Shown here one piece after another: positions 1-7,508 of a DNA stretch of 64,000 nt. The DNA lies in assembly GCA_965218945.1 (NCBI GenBank), contig OZ244718.1, positions 1,302,001-1,366,000 of the forward strand. Direction: 5' to 3'. The notes beneath the pieces were generated by a model. That model was not told the DNA's origin. It ran no database searches and saw only the letters and a list, made by a program, of their open reading frames with translations. Both the position numbers and the translations under genes were made by a program. Every line of letters begins with the position of its first letter. The first letter of the stretch is position 1. This DNA comes from DAOUJW01 sp965218945. GTDB lineage: Bacteria; Chloroflexota; Dehalococcoidia; Lucifugimonadales; UBA2985.

Positions 1-215
1 GAGGGAGGTCGGTGTATGGGTTCTATGCCAAGCTGTAGAAGCTGGTTGCCGGCGGCCTTGTTTCGCGTGTCGGCCCAGTCCGCATAGGCTCTCTTCACGG
101 TGATCCTGCCTATGTCCGACACCTGGTCAAACAGCCACTGTATGGAGCCAAGACCAACGTTCTCAAAATCGATTAGAACGGCGATTTGCCGCTCTGCTGA
201 CGCATTAGTAGTCAT
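1..215 (-). CDS. NYN-domain (PIN-like) nuclease, 3' part outside window
   Basis: A minus-strand reading frame starts with ATG at 213-215 and runs off the left edge, giving about 71 residues. The N-terminus contains IDFENVGLGSIQWLFDQV, the first acidic motif (IDxxN) of the NYN/LabA (DUF88) branch of PIN-like metal-dependent ribonucleases, followed by the strand-helix pattern ITVKRAYADWAD typical of the second half of the fold. Family members cleave RNA or act as toxin-like or regulatory nucleases. The substrate cannot be told from this fragment. Catalytic Asp residues beyond the edge are not visible. Transcribed away from the FKBP gene with about 60 bp between them. Confidence 0.75.
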   Translation of the reverse strand, partial: MTTNASAERQIAVLIDFENVGLGSIQWLFDQVSDIGRITVKRAYADWADTRNKAAGNQLLQLGIEPIHRPP

Positions 216-276
216 CTCACGAATTCAAGCGGGCCGGTCGGATCGCAACCCGCAACCTCCTTGGATTTACTGGGAT

Positions 277-837
277 TTACTGCCATTTGATCGAGATCAG
301 CTCTATCTCAAAGGTCAGGGCCTGCCCTGACAGCCGGTGGTTAGCGTCCACAGTGAACGTATCCTCCGTAACCACTGTGATAACACCGGGAAAGCCGTTT
401 TCAAAAACCACGTTATCCCCTTCATTGAGGCCTTCAGGGAGTTGGTCAATTGGCAACTCCAGGACGTAGTCGTCACGTCGCTCGCCGTAGGCCTCGAGCG
501 GCTCCAGGCGCACAGTGATGGTCTCGCCAAGCGCCAGCTTCCGCACAGCTCTGTCGAATCCTGCTATCACCTGGCCGCTGCCTACCACGAAGGAGAAGGG
601 TTCCCGCTCTCGCGACGAATCGAAGACTTCGCCATTGTCCAGAGTGCCATGGTAGTGGACCTCCACCGTTTCGTTGTCTTGTGGCATTCGCGCCTCCGTG
701 GCAGAGGGTGTGGAGACCTGCGCAGCCGTGGGCGTAGGCGTTGGGTCTGGCGTTGGTGTAGAATCTGGGCCTGAGCAGGCCGCGAATAGATATACGACCA
801 GCAGGAGAGCCGGGATTGAAGTTATCCGCTTAAGCAC
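277..837 (-). CDS. FKBP-type peptidyl-prolyl cis-trans isomerase, lipoprotein
   Basis: 186 residues. Residues 1-21 form a signal peptide ending in the lipobox LFAAC, so the mature protein is probably lipid-anchored at Cys21. A Pro/Thr-rich linker (about 24-50) leads to one FKBP domain (about 55-186) with HYHGTLDNGEVFDSS, the AGFDRAV loop and LEAYGER. The insert between the FKBP strands and the ELPIDQLPEG segment resemble the SlyD-like subgroup. It should speed proline isomerisation during folding of exported proteins on the outer face of the membrane. The gene stands alone between the NYN and TM2 genes. Confidence 0.88.
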   Translation of the reverse strand: MLKRITSIPALLLVVYLFAACSGPDSTPTPDPTPTPTAAQVSTPSATEARMPQDNETVEVHYHGTLDNGEVFDSSREREPFSFVVGSGQVIAGFDRAVRKLALGETITVRLEPLEAYGERRDDYVLELPIDQLPEGLNEGDNVVFENGFPGVITVVTEDTFTVDANHRLSGQALTFEIELISIKWQ

Positions 838-923
838 ACCCCATTATAGCGTGTTCAGAGCGCATGGCAACACCAGGCGCGAGGCGCCGCGCCTGCGCCG
901 TCAGTTGTGCCGATCAGGTCCGC

Positions 924-1484
924 CTAAAGCCACTGTTTCTGGCCGGTAACGTAGATACTCTGGAAGTCTTCATCGGACTTGGTCAGGTAGATAATGCCTT
1001 CCACCAGCCCGAGTATACCGGCCGACATCAGAGCAATATAGCCAACCGCGTACAGCAGTAACCCAATGAAGACGCCAATGCCGAAAATCCCCAAAGCTAG
1101 GAATATATTGGCCACAATCAAAGCCAACACCAAGCCGCCGCCGCCAACTGCCAGCTGTATGGTTGCGGGCCTCTTAATACCCAGGTAGAACTTGTGGACG
1201 CCGGCCCAGCCAAGGAATATCCCCAGCAGCCCGGCAACCACCTTGGTTTTGTCGGAGCCCATCACGCCCTCAAGGGCGCCGCCAATTCCGGCTCCGGAGG
1301 CCGACATAGCACGGTAGATGGCCACGGCATCGCTGCCCTGCGCCTCGAAATCCACCCGCATTCCCCTGTTGGGAATGGCCTGGTCTTTCCATTCGGCTCC
1401 AACGAAGTTATATCGGTTGCCGTCATCCCCCGCGATTAATCCCGAGTTGGTTTGAGGGGAGTAATCCAAGATTTGTCCATTCAT
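924..1484 (-). CDS. TM2-domain membrane protein with N-terminal cold-shock-like segment
   Basis: 186 residues. The first 55 residues (GQILDYSPQTNSGLIAGDDG, then RYNFVGAEWKD) look like a small OB/cold-shock-like domain. They are followed by the TM2 signature KVVAGLLGIFLGWAGVHKFYLG and a further hydrophobic stretch. The TM2 core is a two-helix hairpin of unknown function, and here there is room for an extra pair of helices (about 115-170). The start is fixed by AGGAGG about eight bases upstream of ATG; an in-frame alternative upstream is closed by TGA. Fusion of a nucleic-acid-binding-like head to TM2 recurs in bacteria, but the role is unknown. Confidence 0.7.
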   Translation of the reverse strand: MNGQILDYSPQTNSGLIAGDDGNRYNFVGAEWKDQAIPNRGMRVDFEAQGSDAVAIYRAMSASGAGIGGALEGVMGSDKTKVVAGLLGIFLGWAGVHKFYLGIKRPATIQLAVGGGGLVLALIVANIFLALGIFGIGVFIGLLLYAVGYIALMSAGILGLVEGIIYLTKSDEDFQSIYVTGQKQWL

Positions 1485-1532
1485 TCCATGGCCTCCTTTC
1501 CTTACTGGGACCTGACGAGTTGTCCCGGCTGA

Positions 1533-1631
1533 CTACCGCTCTATGTCAGGCAGTCTGATTATGAAGCCCTCCGCATAGCCGTACTCCTCATCCAGTTCAA
1601 CGCCGCCAGCCGCGTCGCGGTAGCTATCTCG
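1533..1631 (-). pseudogene. possible gene remnant (C-terminal fragment)
   Basis: The stretch from 1485 to 2031 has no convincing intact gene. On the minus strand, a 32-codon open segment reads like protein (EYGYAEGFIIRLPDIER at its end) and stops at TAG 1533-1535, but TAG closes it upstream at 1632-1634. I take it as the decayed end of an unidentified gene. No homology can be assigned by eye. The rest of the 547-bp gap shows no clear structure beyond the leader of the next gene. Confidence 0.2.
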
Positions 1632-2031
1632 CTACGCTCTGGGAGCAGGGATCGTAAAGGACATCGCGGATGTGGGGGAAGATCGGCAAGAAACATATCG
1701 GCCATCCATCATATGGTAATGTCCAAGCCGGGGCACGAACCCGCTTGCACACTGGCGCTCTAGTATGTATACGCCAAGAGAATATCAGGTATCCCATAGC
1801 TTGGCAACGGCGCGGGCGCCGACCGATCCCGCTCAAGGTGAGCTTGACGAACCACGTGGGCAGTGCGCCTCACCAAGCCTCCTTAATTGCAACCAGCATC
1901 ACTGCGTGTTAACATGGGGACGCTTGGCAATTCTCCGCCCTTAATGGTGTGACCCTGGAGAAATTTGCGAAACACGGCGATAAAACCTCGCCGATTTGCC
2001 GACAACCTATCATCGTTGTGGAGGTGAAATC

Positions 2032-2817
2032 GTGGAGCTTCAGGACGTTCAATTCGAGGTGCAAGACGGAGTCGGCATCATCACCATGAACCGCCCGGAG
2101 AGGCTGAATGCCTCCAGTTCGAACATGACCCAGGGTATGATCCACATACTGGAGAACCTTACCCCGGACGTGAGGGCCATTGTCCTCACCGGAGCCGGGA
2201 GAGCATTCTCCGCCGGAGGAGACGTTAAGGGGATGAACGAGAGCCTCAACGACCCGGACGGGCGGCCTGCGTGGAGGCGCAGTCACCCGGAGGACGTGGT
2301 GTCGGTGGCTTTCTGGAACTGCGACCGCCCCATCATCGCAGCCGTCAACGGTCATTCGGTTGGGATTGGACTCTCCTACGCCTGTATGTGCGACATCAGG
2401 ATCGCCTCTGACAAGGCCCAGTTTGGGGCCTTGTGGATACGGCGGGGCTTCATGCCCGACGGCGGCGGCACCTTCTTCCTTCCCTTCATCCTCGGCGTTC
2501 CCAAGGCGCTGGAGCTTATCTGGACCGGGGACATTATCGACGCAAACGAGGCCGAGCGCATTGGACTGGTGAGCAAGGTTGTTCCCCACGAAGATCTATT
2601 GCCGTCAGCTATGGAGCTGGCAAAGCGACTTGCCAACGGCCCCACCGTTGCCATGGGAATGGGCAAGAGGGCCGTATACAAGAGCCGTATAGGGGCGCTT
2701 CAGGAAGCGCAGGAATTCGAGTCCTATGGACAGGCCATGCTCCGCAACACGGAAGACCACGCTGAGGGCGTGAGGGCCTTCGTCGAGAAGAGGCCCGCAC
2801 AGTATAGCGGTCGGTGA
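2032..2817 (+). CDS. enoyl-CoA hydratase/isomerase family protein, copy 1
   Basis: 261 residues, crotonase fold. GAGRAFSAGGDVKGM carries the first oxyanion-hole segment, and IRRGFMPDGGGTFFLP holds the second together with the usual active-site region. Members hydrate or isomerise enoyl-CoA thioesters in fatty acid or aromatic degradation; the substrate is unknown. The GTG start at 2032 is preferred because GGAGG lies at 2020-2024 and the identical leader GGAGGTGAAATCGTGGAG precedes the second copy. An upstream in-frame TTG at 1996 lacks that support. The neighbouring copy is nearly identical, so this is a tandem duplication. Confidence 0.9.
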   Translation: MELQDVQFEVQDGVGIITMNRPERLNASSSNMTQGMIHILENLTPDVRAIVLTGAGRAFSAGGDVKGMNESLNDPDGRPAWRRSHPEDVVSVAFWNCDRPIIAAVNGHSVGIGLSYACMCDIRIASDKAQFGALWIRRGFMPDGGGTFFLPFILGVPKALELIWTGDIIDANEAERIGLVSKVVPHEDLLPSAMELAKRLANGPTVAMGMGKRAVYKSRIGALQEAQEFESYGQAMLRNTEDHAEGVRAFVEKRPAQYSGR

Positions 2818-2867
2818 GAGCAGGTCTATTGACAGGTTGCCTGTAGTGTATCGCAGGAGGTGAAATC

Positions 2868-3653
2868 GTGGAGCTTCAGGACGTTCAATTTGAGGTGCAA
2901 GACGGAGTTGGCATCATAACCATGAACCGCCCGGAGAGGCTGAATGCCTCCAGTTCGGACATGACCCAGGGGATGATTCACATCCTCGAAAACCTTACCC
3001 CGGACGTGCGGGCAATCGTGCTCACCGGAGCCGGGCGCGCCTTCTCAGCCGGAGGCGACGTCAAGGGCATGAACGAGAGCCTAAACAACCCGGAGGGTCG
3101 GCCCGCATGGAGGCGCACTCACGCGGAGGACGTGGTGTCGGTGGCTTTCTGGAACTGCGACCGCCCTATCATCGCGGCCGTCAACGGGCATTCGGTTGGA
3201 GTTGGACTCTCCTACGCCTGCATGTGCGACATCAGGATCGCCTCTGACAAGGCCCAGTTCGGTGCCTTGTGGATACGAAGGGGCTACATGCCGGACGGCG
3301 GTGGAACGTTTTTCCTGCCCTTCATATTGGGCGCTCCCAAGGCGCTGGAGCTAATCTGGACCGGCGAGATTATCGACGCCACCGAAGCCGAGCGCATCGG
3401 GCTGGTGAACAGGGTTGTACCCCACGAGGAGCTGATGCCGGCCGCTTTGGAGTTTGCCAAACGGCTTGCCAACGGCCCCACCGTTGCCATGGGAATGGGC
3501 AAGAGGGCAGTCTACAAGAGCCGCATAGGGGCGCTTCAGGAAGCGCAGGAGTTTGAGTCTTACGGACAAGCCATGCTCCGCAATACGGAAGACCACGCTG
3601 AGGGCGTGAGGGCCTTCGTCGAGAAGAGGACCGCACAATACAGGGGTCGGTAG
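2868..3653 (+). CDS. enoyl-CoA hydratase/isomerase family protein, copy 2
   Basis: 261 residues. It differs from copy 1 by only scattered substitutions (for example GVGL for GIGL and NRVVPHEEL for SKVVPHEDL) and shares the same motifs and C-terminus. GTG start with GGAGG 12-16 bases upstream, within a leader shared with copy 1. The 50-bp spacer after copy 1 and common direction suggest one transcript continuing into the SMP-30 gene. Both copies keep the oxyanion-hole glycine segments, so neither looks inactivated. Differences in the helix after residue 170 could tune acyl specificity, but that is inference. Confidence 0.9.
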   Translation: MELQDVQFEVQDGVGIITMNRPERLNASSSDMTQGMIHILENLTPDVRAIVLTGAGRAFSAGGDVKGMNESLNNPEGRPAWRRTHAEDVVSVAFWNCDRPIIAAVNGHSVGVGLSYACMCDIRIASDKAQFGALWIRRGYMPDGGGTFFLPFILGAPKALELIWTGEIIDATEAERIGLVNRVVPHEELMPAALEFAKRLANGPTVAMGMGKRAVYKSRIGALQEAQEFESYGQAMLRNTEDHAEGVRAFVEKRTAQYRGR

Positions 3654-3703
3654 GCCAAGGCAAGACATTTGCCCGCCCGCAGCGAGAATAGAGGAGGTGG
3701 ACT

Positions 3704-4582
3704 ATACCGCCGGAAGTTTTAACTGACGGACTCCAGTTCCCTGAAGGCCCGGTGTGGGCCGACGGGACGCTGTATGTAACTGAGACCGGCGGCAGTAAGA
3801 TCACTGCCATTTCTCCCGACGGCTCCAAGCGCACCTTCGCCGAGACGGGCGGCTCCCCAAACGGCGCGGCCCTTGGGCCGGGCGGCTATATGTACGTTGC
3901 CAACAACGGCGGCGCAGAGCCGGGGTACATCCAGAGGATTGACCGTGACGGCCGCATAGAGACCCTGTACGGCGACTGCGACGGCCAACCCTTTCACGGC
4001 CCCAACGACCTTGTATTCGACGCGCACGGCGGGTTCTACTTCACGGATCCTGCCTACGCAACACGGGAGGGAGTGCAGTCCGGCCACGTATACTACGCCT
4101 TAGCGGACGGGACCGGGGTGAAGAGGCTCCAGTACTACTTCTACTTCCCCAACGGCATCGCCCTCAGCGCGGACGGCTCCACGCTATACGTAAACGAGTC
4201 CCTGACCAGCCGTATCTGGGCCGTTCCCATCGAAAGCCCGGGTGTCCTGGCCCAGGTGGACGCAGGGGCCCGCGCCTTTGCGCCTCGCAACGGCTGGCCC
4301 AACAGGGCGCTGCTGACGACGGTCCCGCAGCCTGCCCAGCCCGATGGCCTGTGCCTGGACGAGGCCGGCAACCTGCTCATAGCTGCCCACGGCTCAGGCA
4401 TGGTCTCCGTCCACGCGCCCGACGGAACGCCCCTCGCGCGGATCGAGGTTGGTGACGAAAGAGTGACCAACTGCTGCTTCGGCGGGGACGACTTTCGGAC
4501 GCTGTACATCACCCTGTCCGGCGTAGGCCAGGTGGTCACCACTCGCTGGGAGAGGCCGGGACTAAAGCTGAACTGGCAATAG
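3704..4582 (+). CDS. SMP-30/gluconolactonase family beta-propeller hydrolase
   Basis: About 292 residues forming a six-bladed propeller that binds a divalent metal and hydrolyses sugar lactones or related esters. Metal ligands are recognisable in FPEGPVW (Glu), GPNDLVF (Asn) and QPDGLCL (Asp). The conserved N-terminal strand VLTDGLQFPEGPVW lies upstream of the first conventional start, GTG at 3752. In frame, the only start-like codon after GAGGAGG (3691-3697) is ATA at 3704; TAG at 3689 closes the frame above it. I therefore annotate from the ATA and treat the start as uncertain (rare ATA start or a mutated ATG). Likely cotranscribed with the two hydratases. Confidence 0.8.
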   Translation: MPPEVLTDGLQFPEGPVWADGTLYVTETGGSKITAISPDGSKRTFAETGGSPNGAALGPGGYMYVANNGGAEPGYIQRIDRDGRIETLYGDCDGQPFHGPNDLVFDAHGGFYFTDPAYATREGVQSGHVYYALADGTGVKRLQYYFYFPNGIALSADGSTLYVNESLTSRIWAVPIESPGVLAQVDAGARAFAPRNGWPNRALLTTVPQPAQPDGLCLDEAGNLLIAAHGSGMVSVHAPDGTPLARIEVGDERVTNCCFGGDDFRTLYITLSGVGQVVTTRWERPGLKLNWQ

Positions 4583-4801
4583 CCTGTAATATCTCAGTCT
4601 GCCTTTGGTTGCTTTGGGAAATCATGCCTGATTACATATGTAGCGTCAAAAACTCTTTACAATATATTCGCATGCGGGTATGATTGGAGCATCGTGTTCC
4701 CGCGATGGGAACGAGTCCCCGGCATAGTAGTCAATCAAGGGGACGGAAAAGGGGGTGATGGCGATGGTTCCAGTTAGTAGCCATCGGCGTCGCGCCCTGA
4801 G

Positions 4802-5446
4802 TTGGCCCATATCCACATCATAATTCTCCTGCTCGGCGCGACGCCGACGGCTTTTTGCAGCAGCCTAGTTCCTGGGTATTCCACTACATCGAAGGAGCGA
4901 CATGACTGCAAGAGAAAGGATTATCGCTGGGGGTACCACCTGTTGGTGTTGCTGTCCCTGATGCTATGGGCATCTGTAGCTCAGGCCACGGCCAAAGACA
5001 AGACGAGTCTTGAGGGCGATTCTGTCGTGACCTACGACGGAGATGTGGAAACTTGGCGTGGTGAGTTGGATTCGGAAGGCGGGTCAGTAGTACGGCACAC
5101 GGTCTATTGTCAAAGCAGGAGTTCCGGAGCGCGGGGATACAATAACATACATTTCTATAGCTATACGACGTGTAGCCATGAAATGCAGTCCATCAGGGTA
5201 ATTAGTTCACTTCAACAATCGTTTGGTTCAGGTTCCTCACAGATCTGGGTTACTGTTGCTCAGGAGAGCGAGTCTTGTGACGGTGCGGGATGCAATGCCG
5301 TTTTCGCAAGAGGTATAGATAATGACCCTACCCCCGGAACATATCGTGTTGCAGGTGAACACTGGGTGCAGTGGCCGCTGGGTCATTCTGGTACGACTTA
5401 TGGCGAAACGTTATCCGCCGAGTTCAGTTATCCGGGTGGGTCTTAG
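4802..5446 (+). CDS. predicted exported protein of unknown function
   Basis: The body (about 145 residues after the signal) is Ser/Gly-rich with several Cys (HTVYCQSRSS, YTTCSHEM, SCDGAGC) and ends in a beta-rich stretch, consistent with a small secreted, disulfide-bonded domain. A hydrophobic run LLVLLSLMLWASVAQA ends in a good signal-peptidase site. The start is doubtful: TTG at 4802 keeps the frame, but ATG at 4902 has AAGGAG ahead of it and would enter the signal peptide only after a one-base shift near the GGGGG run at about 4929. A frameshift or sequence error is possible. No family is recognised. Confidence 0.5.
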   Translation: MAHIHIIILLLGATPTAFCSSLVPGYSTTSKERHDCKRKDYRWGYHLLVLLSLMLWASVAQATAKDKTSLEGDSVVTYDGDVETWRGELDSEGGSVVRHTVYCQSRSSGARGYNNIHFYSYTTCSHEMQSIRVISSLQQSFGSGSSQIWVTVAQESESCDGAGCNAVFARGIDNDPTPGTYRVAGEHWVQWPLGHSGTTYGETLSAEFSYPGGS

Positions 5447-5470
5447 GGAAACCCCTCAAGGAGTGGTGAC

Positions 5471-6082
5471 GTGCATGAGTCTCCGATGGCCCAATTTCAA
5501 GAGGTGGACGTTGTAACCGACATCGCAATCCACGATGCCCTTGCACTGAGCCAAAATCCCTGTATGGTTCACGCGCTTGGAGCGCTGCTCTATCGTGTGC
5601 GGGATGCCGACCCTGGCTTTGCGGCCAGGGTCGGCATCGACTTTATCGCTGTCAGAAAATGGGCCACTCAAAATTTGCCCCTGATATCCTCTGGCTATAA
5701 GCCGTATGAAGGGCCGCTGGATTTTGAATACACCTTCAATCTCTACGAGGAAAAGGGCCACCACCGTGTGAATGTGCGGCGAGTGCATAGACCTGTCCGC
5801 ACCCGCGCAGCGGAGCAAACCCCTCAAGATATGCATAAGGACTCGGTGCAAGGAGTTGGTATATTCCGGGTGGCTACCGAAGACTCCCCGCCTGCTACAG
5901 GGATTAGAATGGTGATTGTGTCCTTAGACGAGGTAGCTAAACCGAATGGAGGTCCTCCTGAGCCGACCATTGTCTCTCTGCAACGCCTGCTGCCCCGTAT
6001 TCTGGAGGACCAGCAGGTTTTGGCCTGTCTTGCCGACCATGGACTTGACCCTAGTACGTTGGTTAGCGCTTGGCCGGCTTAG
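5471..6082 (+). CDS. hypothetical protein
   Basis: 203 residues, soluble, no signal or membrane segment. GTG start with AAGGAG seven bases upstream, only 24 bp after the exported protein gene, so the two are probably cotranscribed. Visible features are a mixed alpha/beta composition, a central FEYTFNLYEEKGHHRVNVRRVHR segment and a helical C-terminus. I recognise no family. It lies in the scrambled stretch between two SMP-30 sequences, whose gene content is unlike the neighbourhood, which may mean acquisition by insertion. Confidence 0.5.
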   Translation: MHESPMAQFQEVDVVTDIAIHDALALSQNPCMVHALGALLYRVRDADPGFAARVGIDFIAVRKWATQNLPLISSGYKPYEGPLDFEYTFNLYEEKGHHRVNVRRVHRPVRTRAAEQTPQDMHKDSVQGVGIFRVATEDSPPATGIRMVIVSLDEVAKPNGGPPEPTIVSLQRLLPRILEDQQVLACLADHGLDPSTLVSAWPA

Positions 6083-6145
6083 GCGTGTTCGTTGTGGCCG
6101 TGGTACTGAGCCTTGGCCCAGTTGTAACAATTCTCAGCCTGTTGG

Positions 6146-6554
6146 ATGCTGGAACCCATGACACCCAACTTCACCGACAAGACCATCTGGACGGGCGATA
6201 ACCTGGACATCATGCGTGGTATGAACAGCGAGTCGGTTGATCTCATCTACCTCGACCCGCCGTTTAACTCCAACCGCAACTATGCCGCCCCAGTGGGCAG
6301 CCAAGCAGCAGGGGCAGCATTCAAGGACACTTGGACGCTCTCGGACCTGGATGTGGCCTGGATGGGCCTCATTGCCGACGAGCAGCCCGCCACCAAGTGC
6401 TCCAAGCAGCAGGTCTCACCCACGGTAAAGGGATGCAGTCCTACCTGTGCATGATGGGTGTTCGTTTAGTGGAAATGAAGCGAGTGTTAAAGGACACGGG
6501 AAGCATTTACCTCCACTGCGACCCGACGGCCAGCCATTACCTGAAGCTGCTGAT
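6146..6554 (+). pseudogene. broken site-specific DNA-methyltransferase, 5' part
   Basis: The first frame gives WTGDNLDIMRGMNSESVDL and LIYLDPPFNSNRNY, the DPPF catalytic motif (motif IV) of N6-adenine/N4-cytosine DNA methylases of the type III/beta class. Coding similarity then moves by one base near 6393 into GLTHGKGMQSYLCMMGVRL and KDTGSIYLHCDPTASHYLKLL, the next conserved block of the same family. The alignment stops at about 6550, where the sequence becomes SMP-30. The AdoMet-binding C-terminal half is therefore missing. This is a frameshifted, truncated remnant with no expected activity. Confidence 0.75.
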
Positions 6555-6759
6555 TGCCGCTCACGGCTCCAGGTCGATCTCGGTACATGCGCCGGACGGC
6601 GCGCCCGTCTCCCGGATCGAGGTTGAGGACGAAAGAGTGACCAACTGCTGCTTCGGTGGGGACGATTTTCAGACGCTGTATATCACCTTGTCTGGCGTGG
6701 GCCGTGTGGTTACGGTCCGCTGGGAGAGGCCGGGACTTCGGCCGAATGGGCTGCAGTAG
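6547..6759 (+). pseudogene. C-terminal fragment of a second SMP-30 gene
   Basis: The last 70 codons read LIAAHGSRSISVHAPDGAPV and then VTNCCFGGDDFQTLYITLSGVG, a close homologue of the final two blades of the SMP-30 protein ending at 4582, but with its own substitutions. They are fused in frame to the methylase remnant (HYLKLL then IAAHGS). The propeller cannot form without its first 220 residues. It is either the tail of a former tandem SMP-30 paralogue interrupted by insertion of 4583-6546, or a recombination product at the short identity CTGCTGAT. Confidence 0.75.
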
Positions 6760-6785
6760 CCCTGTATCCGGGTGTGCAAGGGGTC

Positions 6786-6814
6786 TTGAAAGCCTCAAAA
6801 GATGGTAGAATTAT
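6786..6814 (+). promoter_or_regulatory. putative promoter of tRNA-Arg
   Basis: TTGAAA at 6786-6791 and AATTAT at 6809-6814, separated by 17 bases, seven bases ahead of the mature tRNA 5' end. The -10 match is imperfect. Confidence 0.4.
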
Positions 6815-6820
6815 ACATAC

Positions 6821-6896
6821 GCGCCCGTAGCTCAGTGGATAGAGCATCGGTCTTCGGAACCGAGGGTCGTGGGTTCGAATCCCTCCGGGCGTACCA
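6821..6896 (+). tRNA. tRNA-Arg (anticodon TCG), CCA encoded
   Basis: A 76-base cloverleaf: acceptor GCGCCCG pairs with CGGGCGT (one G-U), D-arm GCTC/GAGC, anticodon stem TCGGT/ACCGA around the loop CTTCGGA (anticodon TCG, reading CGA-family Arg codons), T-arm with GTTCGAATC, and an encoded CCA end. It lies 40 bp ahead of the candidate selenoprotein gene. Confidence 0.95.
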
Positions 6897-6935
6897 ATAC
6901 CAAGCGGGCTATTCCTTAGTCATTTAGGAGGAGAC

Positions 6936-7448
6936 ATGGGTCAGAAGCTGCAACAGGGTGACAGGTTCCCTTCCCTCACGTTGAAACTGGTGGGCGGTGA
7001 GACCGTAACAATCCCCGACCAGATGTCGAGCCGCTACGTGGCGCTGCTCTTCTACCGCGGCCACTGGTGAAGCTACTGCAAGCGGCAGTTGGCCGCATGG
7101 GAGGAGCGCAAGTCGGAGCTGGAGGAGCTTGGCGCTACCGTATACGCTATCAGCACAGGCGCCCTTGAGGAGTCGCAGGAGGTGGCCGACCGTGGCCTGA
7201 CATTCCCCATCGCCTACGGCGCGACCCGCGAGGACGCCGACCTCATCGACGCCTGGTGGGACGAAAACCGCGGCGGCTTCATTCAGCCGGCGGAGTTTCT
7301 CCTGGGACGCGGCGGCGTGGTGCTTGGCGCCATGTACGCTTCCGGTCCGGTAGGCCGGATGGGAGTGGAGGAGGCTGTCCGTCTGATCACCAGCCGCGAG
7401 CAGCGACGCCGCGAGCAGGAGCAGGCTGAGACGACGGCCGCGCGGTAG
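6936..7448 (+). CDS. candidate selenoprotein: peroxiredoxin-like (AhpC/TSA fold), Sec at codon 45
   Basis: ATG at 6936 follows AGGAGGAGAC. The 171-codon frame is broken only by TGA at 7068-7070. Around it the protein reads FYRGHW-TGA-SYCKRQL, where this thioredoxin-fold peroxiredoxin-like family has RGHWCxYCxxQL. The TGA therefore sits on the peroxidatic Cys, with Cys48 as the second member of a UxxC pair. Similarity resumes in frame at once (ELGATVYAIS, FPIAYGATREDADLI). Calling this translation through UGA as selenocysteine is inference, supported by a possible SECIS hairpin at 7082-7096. A start after the stop would lose the active site. The likely role is reduction of peroxides. The alternative is a nonsense mutation. 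Confidence 0.75.
7082..7096 (+). promoter_or_regulatory. candidate bacterial SECIS hairpin
   Basis: GCGGC-AGTTG-GCCGC: a five-base-pair stem with a five-base loop that begins 17 bases after the TGA at 7068-7070 and has G as its second loop base. This fits the loose bacterial SECIS pattern (short hairpin just downstream of UGA, G near the start of the apical loop). Folding was done by eye only. Confidence 0.45.
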
Positions 7449-7508
7449 CCAGAGAATGTACATGCAATCAAACGCGGCCCACACAACTTCTGTAGCGAGG
7501 ACTAGGCC

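Noticed and set aside
1624..1836. 70-codon minus-strand ORF in the 1.5-2.0 kb gap
   Set aside because: Composition does not look coding, no ribosome site, no family.
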